A stretch of DNA of 64,000 nucleotides, taken from positions 310,001-374,000 of the forward strand of contig CAZSSH010000004.1 in assembly GCA_964609825.1 (NCBI GenBank), given 5' to 3'. Below the pieces are notes generated by a model that worked only from the letters and a program-made list of their open reading frames with translations, was not told the origin of the DNA and did not search any database. The stretch is from CAZSSH01 sp964609825. Lineage in GTDB: Bacteria; Verrucomicrobiota; Lentisphaeria; Victivallales; Victivallaceae. Shown here piece by piece: positions 1 through 7,599 of this stretch. A program made the translations under genes and the position numbers. How positions within the stretch are numbered: the stretch's first letter is position 1; every line of letters starts with the position of its first letter.

Positions 1-1287
1 CACATGCGCTATGAGGGGCATTTTGTCTGGTGGATCTGGTTGCTGGTGCCGTTTGCCAAGCTCGGATTGCCGGTCATTTCGATGAATTTGCTGAGTGCGG
101 CACTGCTGATCGGTGCTGGCTGGCTGTGGCTGTTTCGTTCGCCGTTTCCGCGTTGGTTTCAGGTCTTCTTTTTATTTTCCTACCCGATATTGTATTATTT
201 TTCGGCAGTGGCGCGTTGTTACGCGCTGATTGTGCCGGTATTGTGGCTGTTGGCGGTGTATTACCCGGAGCGTTGCCGTCGCCCGCTGTTTTATACCTTG
301 CTGATTGTGGCGTTGGTGCATACTCATGCATACATGGAGGGGTTGGCCGGGATTTTATTTGTTTTCTTTTTTTATGATGCGGTACTGGCGGACTGGCGGG
401 GCAAAACACGGCGTCAAAAATGGTCGGGGACATTGGTTTTGCTGTTGGCGGTACTGGGAGTGGCGGCGGCACTGTTGCAGGTATTGCCGGCATTTGGCAG
501 TACGCCGGTGGCGGCGGTCAGTGATCCGCGGACATTGTCTCTCAAGGACAGTTGGAACGATTATATGCTGCAAATGTTTCCGATGCGGGTTATGTCCGGA
601 CACTTCCGGCACTTTTGGCTTTCTTTTTATAAAATAATCTGGGCCGCCGTTTTGTTTTACATCTTTTTACGTTCGCGGCGATTGGGGGTGATCGCCGCGG
701 TCGGGGTAGGGTGGATATGGTTGTTTCACATGTTTTTGTATCCGATCGCGCTGCAACGCACCTTTTTGCCGGGGCTGATGATTGTTTTTGTCTGGTGGCT
801 CGGTTGTCTGCTGCCGTCGCCGAAACAAAAGTTCAGCGGCTGGCTGCTTTTGTCTTTGCTGATTTTGCCTTGGTATTTTCTTCATCAGGTGACATGGCGC
901 GATGTCCGGGGACTGTATTCGCCATTGCGTTTATGTTCGCAATTCATTGCATCCGCATCCGGGCCCGGAGTATGTTTTGTTGCCAACCCCAAAAGTTACG
1001 CGGGGATGCTGTCGGCTTACGCGCCGGCGGCGGCTATCTATGATTTTGAGGGCAATAAAATCAGCTACTTTGTCTACGGCAATCGTCCGCCGCTGCAAAC
1101 GGTCGTACCCGAAGATATTTTCCGGCAGCTGGATTGCAAGGTGTTTTATTTGATTTTACGTGATTTTGAGACGCCGCCGCCGGGAAACTGGAGCCGCCGG
1201 TTGATTTACTCGGCGCCGCGCCGGGCGGTGTGGAGCGACGAGATTTTCGATGTATATGAAATCCGCCTCGATTCCGATGAACATTAA
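1..1287 (+). CDS. GT-C-like membrane glycosyltransferase, 5' partial
   Basis: The reading frame is open to the left edge of the window, so the true start is probably upstream; the first visible ATG is at 4. About 427 residues are visible. They form some nine hydrophobic segments up to about residue 290 and then a soluble tail of roughly 130 residues. The N-terminal EGH...WW pattern and the following FSYPILYYFSAVARCYAL resemble multi-membrane GT-C glycosyltransferases that use polyprenyl-phosphate sugars. In these, an acidic-residue loop lies in the first periplasmic segment, which would be outside this window. A role in cell-surface glycan assembly is inferred from topology alone. No partner gene is visible; the next gene is a separate regulator. 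Confidence 0.6.
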   Translation, partial: HMRYEGHFVWWIWLLVPFAKLGLPVISMNLLSAALLIGAGWLWLFRSPFPRWFQVFFLFSYPILYYFSAVARCYALIVPVLWLLAVYYPERCRRPLFYTLLIVALVHTHAYMEGLAGILFVFFFYDAVLADWRGKTRRQKWSGTLVLLLAVLGVAAALLQVLPAFGSTPVAAVSDPRTLSLKDSWNDYMLQMFPMRVMSGHFRHFWLSFYKIIWAAVLFYIFLRSRRLGVIAAVGVGWIWLFHMFLYPIALQRTFLPGLMIVFVWWLGCLLPSPKQKFSGWLLLSLLILPWYFLHQVTWRDVRGLYSPLRLCSQFIASASGPGVCFVANPKSYAGMLSAYAPAAAIYDFEGNKISYFVYGNRPPLQTVVPEDIFRQLDCKVFYLILRDFETPPPGNWSRRLIYSAPRRAVWSDEIFDVYEIRLDSDEH

Positions 1288-1340
1288 AGTTCATCAATTA
1301 TAAAATTGTTCAAAAAAGTCAAAAAAATATGAATTTACTA

Positions 1341-1368
1341 TTGACTTTTGGTGTTTTTCTGCTATAAT
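1341..1368 (+). promoter_or_regulatory. Sigma-70 promoter of the LacI/pseudopilin/GH2 locus
   Basis: A -35 box TTGACT at 1341-1346 and a perfect -10 box TATAAT at 1363-1368 are separated by 16 bases. The start codon of the LacI-family gene lies 35 bases downstream. It is the best-looking promoter of the first 10 kb and could serve all six co-directional genes to the terminator at 9621. Confidence 0.75.
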
Positions 1369-1377
1369 TAATGAAAA

Positions 1378-1414
1378 TGAACATGTGAACAATATAGAAT
1401 TTAATGAACAATAT
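1378..1414 (+). repeat. TGAACA direct repeats around the LacI start
   Basis: TGAACA occurs at 1378-1383, 1386-1391 and again across the start codon at 1405-1410. The longer unit TGAACAATAT is repeated exactly at 1386-1395 and 1405-1414. The copies lie just downstream of the -10 box, which would suit autoregulation. LacI proteins usually bind palindromes, so the link to the adjacent regulator is only a guess. Confidence 0.4.
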
Positions 1415-2507
1415 GCCCGAATACACCATCAGAGATATCGCCAAAATGGCCGGAGTTTCCGTGGGGACGGTGAGCAGGATTTTAAATCATGCCGACAACG
1501 TCTCGGAGGATATCCGCAGCCGGACTTTGGACATCATCGCCAAGGTTAACTATCAGGCCGCCCCCCGCGGCCGCCGCGCCGCCAAGAGCTCCGGCGTCGT
1601 CAAAGTCGCCGCCAACCATAAAGTTTTGCGCCGCAATATTGCTTTGCTGCTTCCCGGGGTGACCCGCGAGTGGATGCATAACCAGTTGTGGATGGCCTAT
1701 CTCTCGGGGATCGAGTCGGCGATGCGTTCGCGCAACGGCCGCCTGACCATCTTTACCGCCGATTGCAATCCGGATGAGGTCGCCGGCGAAATTATCGGCC
1801 GCGCCGACGGGGTACTCTTAAAGGTGCAAAGTCCGGTGCCGGAATACGTGAGAGAAATCATGACCCATCTCCCGGTGGTCGGCTTCGGGATCGAAAAAAT
1901 CTCTTCACCGATCCCTCAAGTCGTCATCGACAACAATTTTGGCGGCGTCATCGCCACTGAGAAACTTTTGGAGCTCGGACACACCCGGATCGCTTTTGTC
2001 AATCATGAAAATCGCAATTATCCGTTTATCGCCCGCTCCAACGGTTATGTGGAGGTGATGAAAAAGCATGGCCTTTTTGACCCCGCCTATTTGTTTGAGC
2101 TGCCCGGAAAAGACCGCAATCTGGCGATTACGCCGGAGAAAACACCGCCCAATCTTGACTCGATAGTCGAAGCAATGCAGCAGCTCAAAGCGTTTCCGAC
2201 CGCGGCGGTGGTGGCCAATGACTGGGGTGCTTTTGGATTGATGCGCTCCTGCGAAAAGTACGGGATCAAAATTCCGCAAGATTTGAGCATCATCGGGATG
2301 GACACCTCAGGCAACCTTTGCGATATTTTACAGCCGGCGCTGTCATCGGTGGAGATGCCGTTTGCTCAGGCGGCGGAGTTTGCGGCGCATACTTTGATGG
2401 ATATCCTGGATCATGTCGGCAGTTATAAAGAGAATACTGCATCTGTGATGAATATTCCGGGAAAATTGATTTTACGTGATTCGGTCCGCAATTTAATATT
2501 AAAATAA
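1404..2507 (+). CDS. LacI-family transcriptional regulator
   Basis: A 367-residue cytoplasmic regulator. The N-terminal helix-turn-helix is clear: TIRDIAKMAGVSVGTVSRIL at residues 8-27, followed by the hinge region. A periplasmic-binding-protein-like sensor domain fills the rest, with the family's segment around VANDWGAFGLMRSCEKYGIKIP and IIGMDTSG near residue 300. No Shine-Dalgarno sequence precedes either the first ATG or the in-frame ATG at 1413, so the exact start is uncertain. It heads a cluster with pseudopilins and a GH2 enzyme, so it probably responds to a sugar released from that enzyme's substrate (inference). Confidence 0.9.
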   Translation: MNNMPEYTIRDIAKMAGVSVGTVSRILNHADNVSEDIRSRTLDIIAKVNYQAAPRGRRAAKSSGVVKVAANHKVLRRNIALLLPGVTREWMHNQLWMAYLSGIESAMRSRNGRLTIFTADCNPDEVAGEIIGRADGVLLKVQSPVPEYVREIMTHLPVVGFGIEKISSPIPQVVIDNNFGGVIATEKLLELGHTRIAFVNHENRNYPFIARSNGYVEVMKKHGLFDPAYLFELPGKDRNLAITPEKTPPNLDSIVEAMQQLKAFPTAAVVANDWGAFGLMRSCEKYGIKIPQDLSIIGMDTSGNLCDILQPALSSVEMPFAQAAEFAAHTLMDILDHVGSYKENTASVMNIPGKLILRDSVRNLILK

Positions 2508-2520
2508 ATTAGGTTGAAAA

Positions 2521-3234
2521 ATGAATAAATTATTTACATTGATCGAATTGTTGGTCGTTATCGCAATCATTGCTATTTTAGCGTCGATGCTGTTGCCGGC
2601 GTTGAACAAAGCGCGTGATCAGGCGCGGCAAACCAGCTGTCTCAGCAATATGCGTCAGCTTGGTGTCATTTATCAAAACTACGCACAGGATCAAAAAGAT
2701 TATTTTCCGCCGGCGATTCGTAAAAACGGCGAAGGGATTGTCAGTGCGATGTATCGCAACGGTTATATGAAAAAGGGTGATCTCAAATTGGTGCGTTGCA
2801 CTTCTACGCTCAATAATGTCATTCGCGGCACTCACAATATCGACGGGGTCAATTACGGTCATACGCTTCAACCCAATGTTTTTGTACATGCCAAAGAGGA
2901 TGTGGCGGCAATGGCGAGTTTCAGCGGAGTTTTGGATACGCCTTACTATAAAAAGATCACCCGTTTCAAATATCCGAGCAAGACCTTTTCCACCACGGAG
3001 TACTTCAATACCGGCTGGACGGCGGGGGTGAACGAAGTCGTTGGCTGGGAAGTCGCCTTAGAAGCACACGAACCGAGTCCGTTTTTATCCGTTAATGCTC
3101 CCGATCAGGCAACTCACAGCAAAATATATAAGACGATTCTCTATATTGGCGGCAATGCGGGCAAAATCAAATTGTCGACCAACCGCTCCAGTATCGCCAC
3201 CAAAGAGTTATGGGGCAGCATGGTCAATATTTAA
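2521..3234 (+). CDS. Prepilin-type N-terminal domain protein (pseudopilin 1)
   Basis: A 237-residue protein starting MNKL followed by FTLIELLVVIAIIAILAS, the type IV pilin/type II secretion pseudopilin signature. The residue before the Phe is Leu rather than the usual Gly, so the prepilin-peptidase site is non-canonical. A soluble domain follows. The C-terminal THSKIYKTILYIGGN resembles the H-X9-DG motif of the DUF1559-type pilin-like family but has Gly in place of Asp. It lies 13 bases after the LacI gene and is a paralogue of the next gene. In this group of bacteria such proteins often accompany glycosidases; their role is unknown, perhaps surface display or secretion of enzymes. Confidence 0.85.
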   Translation: MNKLFTLIELLVVIAIIAILASMLLPALNKARDQARQTSCLSNMRQLGVIYQNYAQDQKDYFPPAIRKNGEGIVSAMYRNGYMKKGDLKLVRCTSTLNNVIRGTHNIDGVNYGHTLQPNVFVHAKEDVAAMASFSGVLDTPYYKKITRFKYPSKTFSTTEYFNTGWTAGVNEVVGWEVALEAHEPSPFLSVNAPDQATHSKIYKTILYIGGNAGKIKLSTNRSSIATKELWGSMVNI

Positions 3235-3324
3235 CTGTGATTTGCGGCCCCCAAAAATCATCAATTTATGACACCGATACAAAATAACAACAATTTAGAT
3301 ACAACCCTAAAGTAAGGAAAAAAA

Positions 3325-4056
3325 ATGAGAAAATGTTTTACCTTGATTGAGCTTTTGGTCGTGATTGCAATCATCGCGATTTTGGCATCGATGTTGCTAC
3401 CCGCGTTGAACAAGGCACGCGATCGGGCCCGGCAAACCGGCTGCCTCAGCAATATGAAACAACTGGGGATGATCTATCAAACTTATGCCAGTGACAATTC
3501 TGATTATTTCCCCTCCTGCCGTTATATGGTCGGTACACAGGAAAACGGGATTGTCGGGCTGCTTTACGAGAAAAAATACCTGACCGAGGGCAATTTAAAA
3601 ATAGCGCGCTGTACTTCGACCGCCAACAGTGTGGTGCGGACGTCTCCCGACCCCAAAATCAACGGGGTGACTTACGGTCACACCTTGCAGCCTAATATTA
3701 TTGTCCACGGTCGGATGGACGGCGTGCTTGGAGCAACTCAGCTGGCGTTGGTTGACGGACCGGCATACAAACGCATCACCGCTTTTAAAACCCCGAGTAA
3801 AACTTTTTCCACTTCCGAGTATTTCAATACCGGTTGGACGACGGGAGTTAACGAAATCGTCGGTTTCCGGACGTTTATCGAAGCACACGAGCCGAGCCCG
3901 TTTCTCTATGCTCAGCGCGTCAACCAGGCGACGCACCGCGGCGAATATAAAAATGTGCTTTATGTCGGGGGCAATGCCTCCGGGTTGAAAATGAGCCGCA
4001 CCCGGCCGCCGGTGGCCAGCAAGGAATTTTGGGGCACCGCTCGCGATATGATGTAA
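3325..4056 (+). CDS. Prepilin-type N-terminal domain protein (pseudopilin 2)
   Basis: A 243-residue tandem paralogue of the preceding gene. It starts MRKC then FTLIELLVVIAIIAILAS, so Cys occupies the position before the cleavage site. Shared blocks run the full length, for example SKTFSTSEYFNTGW against SKTFSTTEYFNTGW and the closing GGNASGLKMS. An AAGG ribosome site lies just upstream. The two copies probably arose by tandem duplication and may form a heteromeric pseudopilus tip or surface anchor for the secreted GH2 enzyme encoded next (inference). Confidence 0.85.
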   Translation: MRKCFTLIELLVVIAIIAILASMLLPALNKARDRARQTGCLSNMKQLGMIYQTYASDNSDYFPSCRYMVGTQENGIVGLLYEKKYLTEGNLKIARCTSTANSVVRTSPDPKINGVTYGHTLQPNIIVHGRMDGVLGATQLALVDGPAYKRITAFKTPSKTFSTSEYFNTGWTTGVNEIVGFRTFIEAHEPSPFLYAQRVNQATHRGEYKNVLYVGGNASGLKMSRTRPPVASKEFWGTARDMM

Positions 4057-4100
4057 TTTGTTGCTGTTCGTCTAAATAACCATCAGAAAGAATCCGAATC

Positions 4101-6785
4101 ATGAAATTAGTTGTTTTGTCGTTGGGAGTGCTGCTGGCATTTTCCGCTGTCGCCGGACAGATTGTGCCGCCGGAGCAAATGACGTTTAAAGCCTCGGACA
4201 ACGGAAGCGATACCAAGGCCTTTATTCAGGAGATCAAAAAAGACGATGAGCTGGTGATCAATTTTACCGATCAAAACAAGGCCGACAACTATCTCCACAT
4301 CGACTGCGGGCCGATTGATCTGTCCGGGTATTTGCCGGGTGGCTATATTGATTTGGATCTTGAGATTGACAACCCGATTTTGCGGGTCGCGGGCGTGATT
4401 ACCGACCCCACCCGCTTCTGGCCCGACCGGATCATTTTTACCGGTGAAGCTAAGATTGTCAAGGGGCGCAAACACTATCGGCTGTATCTCGACTGGGTGC
4501 CGGAAGCCCGCGCCAAGGGCGGCAAGGATCACTTGTATTTGTTTTTGCACGATATGGGCGGTGAAGCGCGCGGCACGGCCAAGCTCACGATTCACGAGAG
4601 CAAGCTTGTCAAAACCGTACCCGATTGGCGCAACGAAAAAATCGCCTGTTACAAAGAAATGTTTGAGTGGCGCAATATTCCCGAGCTGGGTAAATATTAT
4701 CTCGGCAAATACGATCTCATCGTCCCCGCCGCCGCAGTCGAAAACAATCCCTTTGTGAGCAAAATTTCGCTCAACGGCGACTATCAAAAGGCCTTTATTG
4801 GCGATATTACGTGGAAATATCTGGAGCTTGCCGACAAGAGTTTCGCCACTCCCGGCAAAACTTTAGTCAACGCCAAAACGGTGACTGTACCCGAAAAAGC
4901 GGTGGAGGATCAGACGGGCGGTTATTATCTTTATAAAAAAGACTTCCAGTTTACCCCCGCCGGACGCGAAAAGGTTTATCTTAAGATCGGCGATTTGGCC
5001 GACACTGCCGAAATCTACATCAACGGCCAGTTTGCCGGGACCCAGTCGAGCGTGCGCAAACGTCATGAGTGGGTGCTCAAAGACGGTTCTCGTCAGGCCA
5101 ACACCTGGGGCAAGCCGGCCAAACAAGTGGCGATGTTTCAACATTTTGAGCGCTGCGGCATCCCATTTCCGTTTGATCCGGCGGCAATGACCGACGACGA
5201 TGTATTTATGCTGCCCATCTACACCGGTGAGTATCCGTGGGATTATGTCTTTGATATTACCAACCTGCTCAAAAAAGGCGACAATACCATCGCCTTGCGG
5301 CTCTACGGCAACCCGGTCAAAGGGTACTGGATTTACAAGCATACCGAGGACCGCACCTATAAAAATATCTACGGGATTTTGGGCGATGTGAGTTTGCTCG
5401 TCGAACCCAACCCCGCCTTTGCCAAGGTCAATGATGTGGTGGCGGGCTCCGTCAATCCGGCTGGTGCGGCCGACCGCGTCTTCAGCGGCGTCGCTGCGGC
5501 CGACGTTGCCAAAGTGGTGGTGGCGGGCGACCGGATGACGGCGGGCATTGTTCCCGGCAAAGACGGCAAATTTTCGGTCACACTCCCTGTCCCGGCGGAT
5601 TTCAACAAATATTCGTTTCAGCTCTATGCTTTTGATAAGGACGGCAAAATCGTTGACTCGCGCGGCATCGAGTTTAACGGTACGGTGATTGAGCTTCGCA
5701 ACGACCAGTTGTTTGTCAACGGCGACCGTTTTTTGATCCGCGGTGTCAATTGCGACCCGGGGATCGAGTGGGACAATGACCGTACCCAGAGCCGCCGCCA
5801 GTGGCTCAAGATGCTGACGCTTTACAAAAATTTGGGCTTTAACTCGCTGCGCATTGAGGGCGTCCAGCCCAAGCAGCTGGAGGATGCTCTCCAATATGGC
5901 ATTATGGTAATGCCGGTCTATGCGGCGGGCTCCTGCAACACCTCCGAGGTGGCGGTGGGCAATCTCGTCAAGCCCGAGCATGAGTTCAACGTTGACGCCC
6001 ACCGGGAAATGGCGATCATGCTCAATCAGTATCCTAATATCTTAATTTGGAATACCGGCAACGAAATCCATCACACCGGCGGCTATGACGATAAAGGGGT
6101 CATCGACGATTATCTCGCCAAGGCGCAGCAGGTGGTCAAAGAGTTTGACCCGGCCAAGCGCCCGGTCGCCTTTGCCAACCTTAATACCTTTGGCACCTAC
6201 TGGTGCTTTGAGGGCGGACAGGATGTTTTTGGCTACAACAGCTATGAGATGAATGACAAATTTCAGTACTCGATGCCCGCCATGTATGCCAAGGTAAAGA
6301 AGCCGATCGTCTTTACCGAGTGGGGGTTCTTTGACAACGAGCCCAAGGCCTTGGAGTACCGCCGCAAATTTGTGGAGCAATGGGAAAAGGACATGCGCGA
6401 AAAACTTGCCATCATGCGCAATAACCCCGGTTGCATCGGCGGCTATCTCTATGCCTATCACGGCGAGATGAACGATATCCGCGGCCGCGAATTTTTGCAG
6501 GAGATCATGGCTTCTTACAAACTTACCACCGAAAACGACACCATCAAGTTTGAAAATCAGGATGTTTGCCCGTTGCGCAACGTGTCAATCATGCTCGTGT
6601 CCTCCGACAATGTGATCAGTACCCTGTGGACTGATGAGCTCAAGGTCGGCCGCTCGGTCCGGCTCGATTATCCGGCGGCGGCGCGGCAAAACAATGCCGA
6701 GCTGCGGGTTGAGATCAGCTACGAGACCCACCGCGGGCTCAAGCATCAATATACGCGGATGGCCAACCGGATCAAGGACAAATAA
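4101..6785 (+). CDS. Secreted glycoside hydrolase family 2 enzyme
   Basis: An 894-residue protein with a signal peptide (residues 1-19, MKLVVLSLGVLLAFSAVAG). The order is an N-terminal beta-rich carbohydrate-binding region, the GH2 sugar-binding and immunoglobulin-like domains (about 250-540), then a TIM barrel. The barrel carries WNTGNE with Glu655 as the expected acid/base and VFTEWG with Glu740 as the expected nucleophile, the layout of retaining GH2 beta-glycosidases. The LIRGVNCDP motif opens the barrel. Substrate cannot be told from sequence; beta-galactosidase, beta-glucuronidase and mannosidase activities all occur in GH2. It follows two pseudopilins and precedes two further locus genes. 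Confidence 0.87.
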   Translation: MKLVVLSLGVLLAFSAVAGQIVPPEQMTFKASDNGSDTKAFIQEIKKDDELVINFTDQNKADNYLHIDCGPIDLSGYLPGGYIDLDLEIDNPILRVAGVITDPTRFWPDRIIFTGEAKIVKGRKHYRLYLDWVPEARAKGGKDHLYLFLHDMGGEARGTAKLTIHESKLVKTVPDWRNEKIACYKEMFEWRNIPELGKYYLGKYDLIVPAAAVENNPFVSKISLNGDYQKAFIGDITWKYLELADKSFATPGKTLVNAKTVTVPEKAVEDQTGGYYLYKKDFQFTPAGREKVYLKIGDLADTAEIYINGQFAGTQSSVRKRHEWVLKDGSRQANTWGKPAKQVAMFQHFERCGIPFPFDPAAMTDDDVFMLPIYTGEYPWDYVFDITNLLKKGDNTIALRLYGNPVKGYWIYKHTEDRTYKNIYGILGDVSLLVEPNPAFAKVNDVVAGSVNPAGAADRVFSGVAAADVAKVVVAGDRMTAGIVPGKDGKFSVTLPVPADFNKYSFQLYAFDKDGKIVDSRGIEFNGTVIELRNDQLFVNGDRFLIRGVNCDPGIEWDNDRTQSRRQWLKMLTLYKNLGFNSLRIEGVQPKQLEDALQYGIMVMPVYAAGSCNTSEVAVGNLVKPEHEFNVDAHREMAIMLNQYPNILIWNTGNEIHHTGGYDDKGVIDDYLAKAQQVVKEFDPAKRPVAFANLNTFGTYWCFEGGQDVFGYNSYEMNDKFQYSMPAMYAKVKKPIVFTEWGFFDNEPKALEYRRKFVEQWEKDMREKLAIMRNNPGCIGGYLYAYHGEMNDIRGREFLQEIMASYKLTTENDTIKFENQDVCPLRNVSIMLVSSDNVISTLWTDELKVGRSVRLDYPAAARQNNAELRVEISYETHRGLKHQYTRMANRIKDK

Positions 6786-6865
6786 CAAAATTTGCAATCT
6801 CCGGCGGCCGGGTGTAAATTATGGTCGCCGCGATGATTAATTTAAATGTCGAAAGGAAGCAAATA

Positions 6866-7597
6866 ATGAAAATGCAACTTGGTCTCGCTCTCGCCTTATT
6901 GGGTTTGGCAAGCTCCGTGACGGCGGCCGAAATATATTCGCTCGACCTCTCCGCCGCTGCGCCGGGAAGTGAAATCGTCAAAACCGATGAGACCGGCAAG
7001 CAAATCATCGTCCGCAAAAATTGGGGGATGTGGCCGCGCGACCCCAGCGTGGTCGGCGCCAAAGTGGTCGATCTTGACGGGGTAAAAGCCATTGAGATCG
7101 CCAAGGGCATCCAGGTTAATACCAACGAGTGGAGCATGGACAGCGTCGATGCCCAGCAAAGCGTCGTTTATGCCCAGTTTCAAGTTTTGGTCAAAGAGGT
7201 TCCGCCGGGCGCGGTCGCCGGGATCATCAGTTTGCAACAAAAAAACAACCGCACGGCGGCTTTTATCGGCCTCATTGCCAATAAAGAGGGCAAGCTGGCG
7301 GTCAGTGCCTCCAACGGCGACGGTAAGGGTAAAGTCAGTTGGCGCAATGTCGCCGACGTTGAACTTGGCAAATGGATTACCATTGATGTCAAGATGAATT
7401 TTGACACCAAAACCTACGATGTCACGGTCAACGGTAAAACGGCCGAAAACAATGCCTTTCGCCATGCCGCCGACTGGGAAGGAACGATGTGGGCCGTTAA
7501 CAAAACGAGCCGCGATTACCGTTATGATATCAAAGCTGACATGACAACCGTTTACTGCTCGCAAGTCAAATTCAGCGCCGACCCGATTGGAAAATAA
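6866..7597 (+). CDS. Small secreted protein, possible LamG-like beta-sandwich
   Basis: 243 residues from the ATG at 6866, chosen because it follows a purine-rich ribosome site (GAAAGGAAG) and opens a signal peptide (MKMQLGLALALLGLASSVTAA). The mature part is beta-rich, with a pattern reminiscent of concanavalin-A-like laminin-G folds (LGKWITIDVKMNFDTKTYDV, then VNGK). No catalytic motif is recognised. It lies between the GH2 gene and the toroid-type gene, so an accessory or carbohydrate-binding role is plausible but unproven. Confidence 0.65.
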   Translation: MKMQLGLALALLGLASSVTAAEIYSLDLSAAAPGSEIVKTDETGKQIIVRKNWGMWPRDPSVVGAKVVDLDGVKAIEIAKGIQVNTNEWSMDSVDAQQSVVYAQFQVLVKEVPPGAVAGIISLQQKNNRTAAFIGLIANKEGKLAVSASNGDGKGKVSWRNVADVELGKWITIDVKMNFDTKTYDVTVNGKTAENNAFRHAADWEGTMWAVNKTSRDYRYDIKADMTTVYCSQVKFSADPIGK

Positions 7598-7599
7598 TC

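Noticed and set aside
4863..6002. 379-codon frame opposite the GH2 gene
   Set aside because: Antisense shadow of the GH2 barrel; composition is His/Val/Asp-rich as expected from reading the complement.
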